NCBI GenBank assembly: GCA_023443985.1
Contig: JAEZSJ010000332.1
Location: 1 to 11,879 of the forward strand
DNA length: 11,879 bases
From: Verrucomicrobiota bacterium
GTDB lineage: Bacteria; Verrucomicrobiota; Verrucomicrobiia; Opitutales; Opitutaceae
Direction of reading: 5' to 3'
Shown here: positions 1 to 5,843 of the stretch, in pieces
Position numbering within the stretch: the stretch's first letter is position 1
Layout of the letters: each line of letters begins with the position of its first letter
Program-made: the position numbers and the translations under genes
The notes under the pieces: model-generated
The model's database searches: none
What the model was told of the DNA's origin: nothing
The model's input: the letters and a program-made list of their open reading frames with translations, nothing else

Positions 1-181
1 GATCCGCCCCGCCGCATCGCCGGCGACGGCCCGCCCGCCGGCCGACCGGCAGCGGCGCCCCTTTCGGGACGCGTTCTTCCGGACCCGTCGACGCCGTTCC
101 CCCGAGGGAAACTCCGGCCCGCGCCAAGCCGGCCAGAAAACCCTTGGCAGCACCCGCGAAACTCCTTTGCGTGCACCCCCG

Positions 182-1348
182 ATGTCCACTCGGCCCACCG
201 GAATTCTCGCATTGGAAGATGGCAGCGTCTACCGCGGCCTGGCCTTCGGCGCGCGCGCGACCATCGCTGGCGAAGCGGTGTTCAACACGAGCATGACCGG
301 CTATCAGGAGATCCTCACCGATCCGTCCTACTTCGGTCAGATCGTCACGATGACCGCGCCTCAAATCGGCAACTACGGCGTCAACTTCGAGGACGAGGAG
401 TCCGGCCGGCCGCAGGTCGCCGGTTTCGTCGTGCGCGAGCTCAGCCCGATCACGAGCAACTGGCGCAGCCGCCTCTCCGTACACGAGTACCTGCTCAAGC
501 ACGGCATCCCCGGCCTGCAGGATGTCGACACGCGCGCCATCACCAAGAAGCTCCGCGTCGACGGCGCCATGCGCTGCTGCCTCTCGACCGAGGATATTTC
601 CGACTCCGATGCGATCGCCCGCGCCCGGGCCCGCGCCAGCATCGTCGGGGCCGATTATGTGAAGGATGTCACCTGCGCCCAATGCTTCACTTGGAATCCG
701 CAGGACCCGACGAACATCGCCTACCTGCCGGCCGGGACCTCGCTGGGCTCGTACCCCGTGCCGGAGAAGCGCTTCAAGGTCGCCGCCTTCGACTTCGGCG
801 CCAAGCACACGATCTTCCGCAAGCTGGTCCGCCACGGGTTCGATGTGCAGGTGCTGCCCGCCACCGCCACGGCCGCCCAGGTCAGGGAGCTCAACCCCGA
901 CGGTCTCTTCCTCTCCAACGGTCCCGGCGACCCGGCCGCCCTCGCCTACGTGCACGGCACCGTGCGCGAGCTCCTGCCGAACTACCCGACCTTCGGCATC
1001 TGCCTCGGCCACCAGATGATCACGCATGCGCTCGGCGCGAGCACGTTCAAGCTGAAGTTCGGCCACCGCGGCGGCAACCAGCCGGTGAAGAACCTTGAGA
1101 CCGGCAAGGTCTCCATCACCTCGCAGAACCACGGCTTCGCCGCCGATCCTGCGTCGTTGGAGAAAGCCGGCGCAGTCGTCACCGAGGTGAACCTCAACGA
1201 CGGCACCGTCGAGGGCCTGCGGCACAAGACCCTGCCGGTGTTCTCCGTCCAATACCACCCCGAAGCCGCCCCGGGGCCGAACGACGCCGACCCTCTCTTC
1301 CTCGACTTCTACCGGCTGATCGAGGCCCGCAAAGCCGGCAAGATCTGA
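182..1348 (+). CDS. carA: Carbamoyl-phosphate synthase small (glutaminase) subunit
   Basis: CarA hydrolyses glutamine and passes ammonia to CarB, which makes carbamoyl phosphate for arginine and pyrimidine synthesis in the cytoplasm. The 388-residue product matches the usual family length. The N-terminal CPSase small-chain domain includes FNTSMTGYQEILTDPSY and the DVDTRAITKKLR stretch. The C-terminal class I glutamine amidotransferase domain has the nucleophile elbow GICLGHQ with Cys274, and His359 and Glu361 in QYHPE, so the Cys-His-Glu triad is complete. NHGFA is also present. I chose the ATG at 182; a TTG at 167 in the same frame would add five residues with no better ribosome-binding site. 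No Shine-Dalgarno sequence is visible. The frame is open to the window start but without another ATG. carB is not downstream: the gene is followed by a terminator and a convergent gene. Bases 1-181 show no other supportable feature. Confidence 0.97.
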   Translation: MSTRPTGILALEDGSVYRGLAFGARATIAGEAVFNTSMTGYQEILTDPSYFGQIVTMTAPQIGNYGVNFEDEESGRPQVAGFVVRELSPITSNWRSRLSVHEYLLKHGIPGLQDVDTRAITKKLRVDGAMRCCLSTEDISDSDAIARARARASIVGADYVKDVTCAQCFTWNPQDPTNIAYLPAGTSLGSYPVPEKRFKVAAFDFGAKHTIFRKLVRHGFDVQVLPATATAAQVRELNPDGLFLSNGPGDPAALAYVHGTVRELLPNYPTFGICLGHQMITHALGASTFKLKFGHRGGNQPVKNLETGKVSITSQNHGFAADPASLEKAGAVVTEVNLNDGTVEGLRHKTLPVFSVQYHPEAAPGPNDADPLFLDFYRLIEARKAGKI

Positions 1349-1377
1349 TCACCCCTTCGCCCGTTTCCGTCATCTCC

Positions 1378-1414
1378 ACGCCCGCCGGATGGATCCGGCG
1401 GGCGTCTTGTTTCT
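1378..1414 (+). terminator. Rho-independent terminator of carA
   Basis: A 12-bp perfect stem (1378-1389 with 1394-1405) closes on the 4-base loop TGGA and is followed by a T-rich stretch, TCTTGTTTCT. It starts about 30 bp after the carA stop, so carA appears to end its transcript here without carB. Confidence 0.85.
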
Positions 1415-1424
1415 GCCGCCGGTC

Positions 1425-1463
1425 CAAAACAGAGCCCGCCACCGGCGAACCGGGAGCGGGCTC
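1425..1463 (-). terminator. Rho-independent terminator of the chemoreceptor transcript
   Basis: An outer 8-bp stem (1432-1439 with 1456-1463) encloses an inner 4-bp stem (1442-1445 with 1450-1453) with a CGAA loop. On the minus strand it is followed by TGTTTTGG. It lies 33 bp past the chemoreceptor stop and back to back with the carA terminator, insulating the convergent genes. Confidence 0.75.
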
Positions 1464-1495
1464 AGGCGCTTCCTCGAGCGACGGGAACGCTCGGA

Positions 1496-3505
1496 TCAGA
1501 GATCGCGGAAGAAACTGTCGGGGCCGTCCGCCTTCGCGGACTTCGCGGTATTCACCGGAGCCTTTCCCGCGGGCCGGGCGGCGCGCGGCGCCGGCGACGG
1601 CTGCGCCGCGGTGGGCACGGCCGCCGGCGAAATCTTCGGATGGGCCGCCGGGGCGGTCGCAGCCACCGGCGACCTGGTCGCCGGCTTCGCGATCGTCGGG
1701 ACGGCAGTTGCCGCCGCCTCCGCCGAGGTGTGCACCATCCGGTTTAGTTCGTTGACCGCCTCGCGCAGGCGGTCCGCCTGGGCCTGGAGCTCAGCGGAGG
1801 AGCTCGCCGTCTCCTCGGCGCTCGCCGAGTTCGACTGCGTGATATGGTCGATCCGGGCGATCTCGGCATTGATCGTCTCGATGCCCTGGCTCTGCTGCTT
1901 CGCGGCATCGGCGATCTCCTGGATCATCGTATCGAGTTTCCGGGCCCGCTGGGTGATCTCGTTGAAGTTGTTGCCCACGCGCTCGCTGAGCCGGATGCCG
2001 TGCTCGCTGCGCTGGTTGGAGTTTTCGATCTTGGCGGCGGTCTCGCGGGCGGCCTCGGCGCTCCGGTGCGCGAGGTTGCGCACCTCCTCGGCGACCACGG
2101 CGAACCCCGCGCCGGCCTCGCCCGCGCGGGCGGCCTCGACGGCGGCGTTGAGGGCGAGGATGTTCGTCTGGAAGGCGATCTCGTCGATGGTCTTGATGAT
2201 CTTCGTGATCTCGGCGCCGGCCGACTTGATCGAGTCCATCGCCTCCTTCATCGCCTTCATGTCGTCGGAACCATGATCGGCGGCCTTGCGGGTCTCGCCG
2301 GCCATGAGGCGGGCGCTTTCGGTGTGTTCCGCGGTGCGTTTGATCATGCTGCCCATCTCGACCAGCGAGGAACTGGTCTCCTCGAGCGAGGCGGCCTGCT
2401 GGCAGGAACCGTCCGCCATCGCCTGGCTGGCGCTGCTCACCTGACGGGATGCGGCCGCGGTGCGATCGCTGCCCTCCTTGAGCACGGCCGCGACGTGGGC
2501 GATCGGGCGGGTCACGCTGCGCACGATGAAGTAACCGGCCACCGAGCCGAAGATCAGACCCAGCACGCTCAACCCGAGCACGAGCTTCTCGTTCCGCGCC
2601 TGGGCGGTGGTCGTCGTCGACTGCAGGTTCTGCCGGCGTTGGGCAAGCATCTGGTTGAGGCGAAGAATCCGGGTGCTGAAATCCGCCGCCGCCACCTTCA
2701 TCTCCTGCTCGTAGAGGACCCGGCTGCGCGCCACGGTCTCGCTGACCTTCGCGAGGCCCTTGAGCAGATTCTCGGAGTCCGCGATCGCCGATTTCAGCGC
2801 GTTGCGGCGCTCCGGATCCTTGAACGTGGCGTCGAACTCCTCCATCTCGGCGATCTCCTTGTCGATCGCCTTGGCGGACTCGATCAACTGGGCGAGCGAG
2901 CGCCCCGCCGCGGCGGACTGCTCCGGGTCCGAGGTGAGGAGAAATTGGTTCACCCGCATCAGGCCCTCGAAGAAGGCCTGCAGACTGGACGAGGCCTTGA
3001 ACGACGCGCTCATGTCGCCGCTGTCGCGGGCCTTGACCAGGACCAGCTGCAGCGCCTTCTGGATACGTTCCGCCGCGGGGCGGGTCGCCACCTCGAACAG
3101 GTCGCGCTCCTCGCGGAGGCGGACCATCTCCTGGAACTGCGTCTCGCTTTTGCCGAAGAGCTGCTCGGACTCATTCAGCAGCGCCTGGGCGTCGGTGTCG
3201 ATGTCCCGGCCGTTCATCTGCGCGAAATTCGCACGCATCTGTCGCGCGTGTTCGGCGAAGGCGGCGGCATCCTCCTTCGCGCCGCTGACCTGGAACGCGC
3301 TCACGGTCCGCAGCAGGTCCTTCATCGAAAGATCGAGGTCCATGGCGCGGGCGGCCAAGTCGGCGCCCTCGGCGGTCTGGGTGAGGGCGCGGCCGGAGCG
3401 GCCAAGCGCGAAGTACGCGGTCGCCGCCACCAGACACAGAAGCAACATGACAACGCCGATCCCGGCGGACATGCGCCTCCCGACTGTGAAGTGTGAGCTG
3501 TTCAT
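1496..3505 (-). CDS. Methyl-accepting chemotaxis protein
   Basis: This is a transmembrane chemoreceptor that would control CheA through CheW. The 669-residue protein has an N-terminal membrane segment (about 12-34), a largely helical extracytoplasmic sensor region (about 35-305), a second membrane segment (about 308-330) ending in RSVTRPI (TRPI at 332-335), and a cytoplasmic signalling domain. The conserved hairpin tip starts at Glu442 with EIAFQTNILALNAAVEAARAGE and continues through FAVVAEEVRNLAHRSAEAA. Only the first HAMP helix is recognisable; the methylation helices (QVSSASQAMADGS, QAASLEETSSSL) follow about 20 residues after TRPI. The C-terminus is a roughly 70-residue Ala/Pro-rich tail ending FFRDL, with no NWETF-type CheR tether. 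The frame is open much further upstream, but that stretch overlaps the TonB-like gene out of frame. The ATG at 3505 sits directly before the first membrane helix and 20 bp after the TonB-like stop, so I chose it. The ligand is unknown. Confidence 0.93.
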   Translation of the reverse strand: MNSSHFTVGRRMSAGIGVVMLLLCLVAATAYFALGRSGRALTQTAEGADLAARAMDLDLSMKDLLRTVSAFQVSGAKEDAAAFAEHARQMRANFAQMNGRDIDTDAQALLNESEQLFGKSETQFQEMVRLREERDLFEVATRPAAERIQKALQLVLVKARDSGDMSASFKASSSLQAFFEGLMRVNQFLLTSDPEQSAAAGRSLAQLIESAKAIDKEIAEMEEFDATFKDPERRNALKSAIADSENLLKGLAKVSETVARSRVLYEQEMKVAAADFSTRILRLNQMLAQRRQNLQSTTTTAQARNEKLVLGLSVLGLIFGSVAGYFIVRSVTRPIAHVAAVLKEGSDRTAAASRQVSSASQAMADGSCQQAASLEETSSSLVEMGSMIKRTAEHTESARLMAGETRKAADHGSDDMKAMKEAMDSIKSAGAEITKIIKTIDEIAFQTNILALNAAVEAARAGEAGAGFAVVAEEVRNLAHRSAEAARETAAKIENSNQRSEHGIRLSERVGNNFNEITQRARKLDTMIQEIADAAKQQSQGIETINAEIARIDHITQSNSASAEETASSSAELQAQADRLREAVNELNRMVHTSAEAAATAVPTIAKPATRSPVAATAPAAHPKISPAAVPTAAQPSPAPRAARPAGKAPVNTAKSAKADGPDSFFRDL

Positions 3506-3525
3506 GTTCGAAGATGCATTGAGGG

Positions 3526-3879
3526 TCAGTTGATCGAGAACTTCACCGGCACAACCACCTGCACGGCTACCGGCTTGCCGTCCTTCTTCGCCGGCTCGAA
3601 CTTCCACCGCGACACCGCATCCAGCGCGGGCTCCTCGAACTCCGGCCGGGTGCTCTTCTTCACCACCGGGTTCTGCACTGCACCGTTCTCGTCGACAGTG
3701 ATGGAGACGGTCACCATGCCGCTGACGCCCTCGCGTTTCAGCTCTTTGGGGTAGGTCGGGGGCACGGTCTTGGTGGGCATCGGCGGCTCGTCGAACTTCG
3801 ACTCTTGGGCGAAACAGGCCGAGCCGAGGAGCACACCGACACAAACAAGGATCACTCGGAACAGGAGTGTGGGGTTCAT
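3526..3879 (-). CDS. Secreted TonB C-terminal-domain protein (first copy, upstream of chemoreceptor)
   Basis: This 117-residue protein has a signal peptide (about 1-24, hydrophobic VILVCVGVLLGSA, likely cleaved after CFA) and then a single TonB C-terminal domain. Hallmarks are the YPKELKREGVSG start, the VDENGAV turn and DAVSRWKFEPAKKDGKPV, ending in a beta strand. Full TonB proteins transmit inner-membrane energy to outer-membrane receptors. This one lacks a retained membrane anchor, a proline-rich spacer and neighbouring exbB/exbD, so real energy transduction is uncertain; it may bind a receptor plug or act as an assembly or adaptor domain. The start is ambiguous: ATG 3879 gives the same length as the paralogue at 4070-4423, while an in-frame GTG at 3924 has a textbook AAGGAG five bases upstream and would add 15 residues to the signal peptide. 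The gene ends 20 bp before the chemoreceptor, which suggests an operon. Confidence 0.85.
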   Translation of the reverse strand: MNPTLLFRVILVCVGVLLGSACFAQESKFDEPPMPTKTVPPTYPKELKREGVSGMVTVSITVDENGAVQNPVVKKSTRPEFEEPALDAVSRWKFEPAKKDGKPVAVQVVVPVKFSIN

Positions 3880-4006
3880 TCTGAATAGGGGGTTGTGGGT
3901 TTTGGGGTGCCTCGTGATTGGCACATCGTCTCCTTCTCCCGTCGACTTGAGGGAAAAAACACGGCGCAAATCCGCTCCGGCACCGGTGGACCGGGGGAGA
4001 TTCCCC

Positions 4007-4040
4007 ATAAAACAACAGGGCCGCGCGTCGGCGGCCCTGT
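4007..4040 (-). terminator. Rho-independent terminator of second TonB-like gene
   Basis: A perfect 10-bp stem (4015-4024 with 4031-4040) has a six-base loop and is followed on the minus strand by TGTTTTATG. It lies 30 bp after the stop of the gene at 4070-4423, so the two TonB-like paralogues are in separate transcripts. Confidence 0.85.
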
Positions 4041-4069
4041 GAATCATCCCGGGAACCGTATGGCCCGGA

Positions 4070-4423
4070 TCACTGCGCGTTGAAGCGGATCGGCAGAACC
4101 ACCGAGACGGCGACCGCCTGGCCCGCCTTGCGGGCCGGCTTGAACTTCCAGTGGGAGACCGCCTCGATCGCGGCCTGCTCGAAACCGGCATGCGAGCTCT
4201 TCGCCACGACCGCCTTGGCCACATTGCCGCTCTCGTCGATCGTCACGTTGATGCTGACCAGACCGGAGACGCCCTCGCGCTTCAACTCCTGCGGATACGC
4301 AGGGGCGCGGGTCTGCACCGGCGTCGGCGCTTCGTCGAACGCACTCTCCGCCCGGGCGGCGGCCGGGCCGAGAAGAATCACGGAAGTGAGAAGGAGGGTT
4401 TTCAGGAGGGACTTGGTATGCAT
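4070..4423 (-). CDS. Secreted TonB C-terminal-domain protein (second copy, tandem paralogue)
   Basis: This 117-residue protein has a clear signal peptide (MHTKSLLKTLLLTSVILLG, probable cleavage after ARA at residue 25) and one TonB C-terminal domain: YPQELKREGVSG, VTIDESGNV, EAVSHWKFKPARKAG. It aligns without gaps to the product of 3526-3879 over the last 92 residues, with about half the positions identical by my hand count, so the two arose by tandem duplication. It also lacks an uncleaved anchor, a proline-rich spacer and exbBD neighbours. An in-frame ATG at 4498 would add 25 basic residues before the signal peptide and is unlikely to be the start. No Shine-Dalgarno sequence is visible. A 10-bp inverted repeat lies just upstream of the start. 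It has its own terminator. Its role is not evident beyond a periplasmic location. Confidence 0.87.
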   Translation of the reverse strand: MHTKSLLKTLLLTSVILLGPAAARAESAFDEAPTPVQTRAPAYPQELKREGVSGLVSINVTIDESGNVAKAVVAKSSHAGFEQAAIEAVSHWKFKPARKAGQAVAVSVVLPIRFNAQ

Positions 4424-4430
4424 TGGGAAT

Positions 4431-4461
4431 CGGCGCCGCGACGGATTGCCCCGCGGCGCCG
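4431..4461 (-). repeat. Perfect 10-bp inverted repeat in leader of second TonB-like gene
   Basis: CGGCGCCGCG (4431-4440) and its exact reverse complement (4452-4461) flank an 11-base spacer. In mRNA this would be a strong GC hairpin ending seven bases before the ATG at 4423, where the ribosome loads. It could limit translation or be an operator; it lacks a T-tract, so it is not a terminator. Confidence 0.5.
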
Positions 4462-4573
4462 CCGGTATCGCGTGGCGCCTCTTCGACTTTAGCGCCAAAC
4501 CCGCCCGCCCCCCGAAAATGAGGGAGCGAAGCCGCCCCGCCTCAGGCGAAACACCCAGCTCCGCAAAACGCCC

Positions 4574-5332
4574 TCAGCGCGCGGCTCCGCCGCCGAGCAG
4601 CTGGTCGAAACGCGCGGCATCGTCGGGCGTGTCCACGCCCACGCTCGGGTCTTCCGTGAGACCCACCGCGATCGCGGCGCCGTTCTCGAGCGCCCGCAGC
4701 TGCTCAAGCTTCTCGAGTTGCTCGAGCCGGCCGGGCCGCAGCGTCGTGAAACGCTCCAGAAACTCCGCGTGATAGGCGTACAGCCCGAGGTGCTTGTAAC
4801 ACGGGTTCGCCTGCAACCACGCCTCGTCCACCGCGCCGGCCCGGTCCCGCGCGAACGGGATGGGCGCGCGGGAGAAATACAGCGCCCGCCCCGCCTCGCT
4901 CACCACCACCTTCACCTGGTTGGGATTCGCGAAATCCTCCGGGCGCTGGAACCGCGTCGCCAGGGTCGCCAGCGGCGCCTCGCCGCCGATCAGCCCGGCC
5001 AGCGCCTGCAGCTGCGCCCGGCTCACCAGCGGCTCGTCCGCCTGTACATTGATCACCCGCCGCGCGCCCACCGCGCGGTTGGCCTCCGCCAGCCGGTCGG
5101 TCCCGCTCTGATGACGCACCGAGGTCATGATCGTCCGGAAACCGTGGGGCTCGAGCACCCCGGCCAGCAGCGGATCGTCGACCGCAAAAAAGAGCGGCAG
5201 CTCCGGCATCTGCGCCGTGATCCGCTCCGCCACCCAGCGCAGCAACGGTTTGCCGCGGATCGGGTGGAGCAGCTTCCGGGGGAAGCGCGTCGATTCGAGA
5301 CGACAGGGAACGATGATCGCGAGCTCGGTCAT
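4574..5332 (-). CDS. kdsB: 3-deoxy-manno-octulosonate cytidylyltransferase (CMP-KDO synthetase)
   Basis: KdsB activates KDO with CTP to CMP-KDO, the donor for the inner core of lipopolysaccharide. The 252-residue product is of normal length. The N-terminal nucleotide-binding motif is PCRLESTRFPRKLL (9-22). RHQSGTDRLAEA (73-84) and NVQADEP (95-101) follow, the latter carrying the metal-binding Asp99. Later come YFSRAPIP, YKHLGLYAYH, LEQLRALENG and GVDTPDD with Asp234, the second metal-ligand position. Small departures from the common consensus are NVQADEP for NVQGDEP and PRK for PGK. The gene stands alone, divergent from the HPr gene with an 85-bp shared gap. An imperfect GC-rich hairpin followed by ATTTTC lies downstream on the minus strand (about 4515-4545) and could be its terminator, but it is weak. 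No Shine-Dalgarno sequence precedes the ATG. Confidence 0.96.
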   Translation of the reverse strand: MTELAIIVPCRLESTRFPRKLLHPIRGKPLLRWVAERITAQMPELPLFFAVDDPLLAGVLEPHGFRTIMTSVRHQSGTDRLAEANRAVGARRVINVQADEPLVSRAQLQALAGLIGGEAPLATLATRFQRPEDFANPNQVKVVVSEAGRALYFSRAPIPFARDRAGAVDEAWLQANPCYKHLGLYAYHAEFLERFTTLRPGRLEQLEKLEQLRALENGAAIAVGLTEDPSVGVDTPDDAARFDQLLGGGAAR

Positions 5333-5347
5333 GCGGCAGAGATTTTT

Positions 5348-5378
5348 TTGACGTTGCCAGTGCCGGGCGAGTCATAGG
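5348..5378 (+). promoter_or_regulatory. Possible HPr promoter, overlapping the kdsB one
   Basis: TTGACG (5348-5353) is one base from the -35 consensus. The best -10 candidate is CATAGG (5373-5378), with a long 19-base spacer. It would overlap the proposed kdsB promoter on the other strand. The -10 is weak. Confidence 0.2.
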
Positions 5379-5400
5379 GAATCCGGATCGCTCGCGCCAA
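5371..5400 (-). promoter_or_regulatory. Possible kdsB promoter
   Basis: On the minus strand, TTGGCG (5400-5395), an 18-base spacer and TATGAC (5376-5371) resemble a sigma-70 promoter about 40 bp before the kdsB start. The match is partial and by eye only. Confidence 0.3.
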
Positions 5401-5417
5401 TCGCAAAGCCGCCGACA

Positions 5418-5717
5418 ATGGAAAACAACGCCACACCCGCCGCCGCTGCCCAGCACGTCAAAGTGCTCACGGTGCAGAACAAGATGGGCATCCACGCCCG
5501 TCCCGCGGCGATGATCGTGCGGATCACCAACAAGTTCAAAGCCGACGTGCTGGTCGAGCGCGATGAGGAGCAGGTCAACGGCAAGAGTATCATGGGGCTC
5601 ATGATGCTGGCCGCCGGCAAGGGCTCCGCCCTCAAGTTCATCGTCACCGGCGCCGACGCGCCGGCGATGCTCGGCGAGCTCGAGGCGCTCTTCACCCGCA
5701 AGTTCGACGAGGTCTAG
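5418..5717 (+). CDS. ptsH: HPr family phosphocarrier protein
   Basis: HPr relays phosphate from enzyme I to EIIA proteins of the phosphotransferase system, or acts as a regulator. The 99-residue protein has an 11-residue Ala-rich extension and then the HPr fold. The active-site motif is NKMGIHARPA, with phospho-accepting His26 and Arg28. The second motif, NGKSIMGLMMLAAGKGS, has Ser57 exactly 31 residues after the histidine, the same spacing as His15 and Ser46 in classical HPr. HPr kinase could therefore phosphorylate it, so a regulatory role is possible. No enzyme I, EII or hprK gene is in this window, so sugar PTS HPr and nitrogen-PTS NPr cannot be told apart from context. No Shine-Dalgarno sequence is visible. 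It is divergent from kdsB. Confidence 0.93.
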   Translation: MENNATPAAAAQHVKVLTVQNKMGIHARPAAMIVRITNKFKADVLVERDEEQVNGKSIMGLMMLAAGKGSALKFIVTGADAPAMLGELEALFTRKFDEV

Positions 5718-5727
5718 CCGCCGCCGG

Positions 5728-5752
5728 GTCGCCACGTTCCGGCGACAATTTC
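5728..5752 (+). terminator. Weak terminator-like hairpin after HPr gene
   Basis: A 6-bp stem GTCGCC/GGCGAC (5728-5733 with 5741-5746) with a seven-base loop is followed by AATTTC, 11 bp after the HPr stop. The stem and T-run are short, so some read-through into the downstream dehydratase gene is possible. Confidence 0.35.
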
Positions 5753-5806
5753 CGGCCACCTCCCCACCCCGGGCCCGACCGCGCCGGTGCACAGGAAAAG
5801 ACGCGC

Positions 5807-5823
5807 CGTTCGCCCCGCGAACG
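5807..5823 (+). repeat. Short inverted repeat in dehydratase leader
   Basis: CGTTCG and CGAACG (5807-5812 and 5818-5823) flank a five-base spacer, 20 bp before the ATG at 5844. It could be an operator half-site pair or a leader hairpin, or chance in GC-rich DNA. Confidence 0.25.
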
Positions 5824-5843
5824 TGTTCCGCTAACGTCTGCGC

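Noticed and set aside
1..181. Leader peptide, riboswitch or promoter before carA
   Set aside because: No convincing -35/-10 pair, long-range pairing or short coding frame with a start; only small GC stems expected by chance.
1844..3496. A plus-strand open frame of 550 codons opposite the chemoreceptor
   Set aside because: Shadow of the chemoreceptor; the translation is rich in Leu/Arg/Gly/His with no domain, and the minus-strand reading has all the chemoreceptor signatures.
3506..4015. N-terminal extension of the chemoreceptor frame by 170 residues
   Set aside because: The extension runs out of frame through the TonB-like gene and encodes Arg/Pro/Cys-rich nonsense; ATG 3505 sits directly before the first membrane helix.
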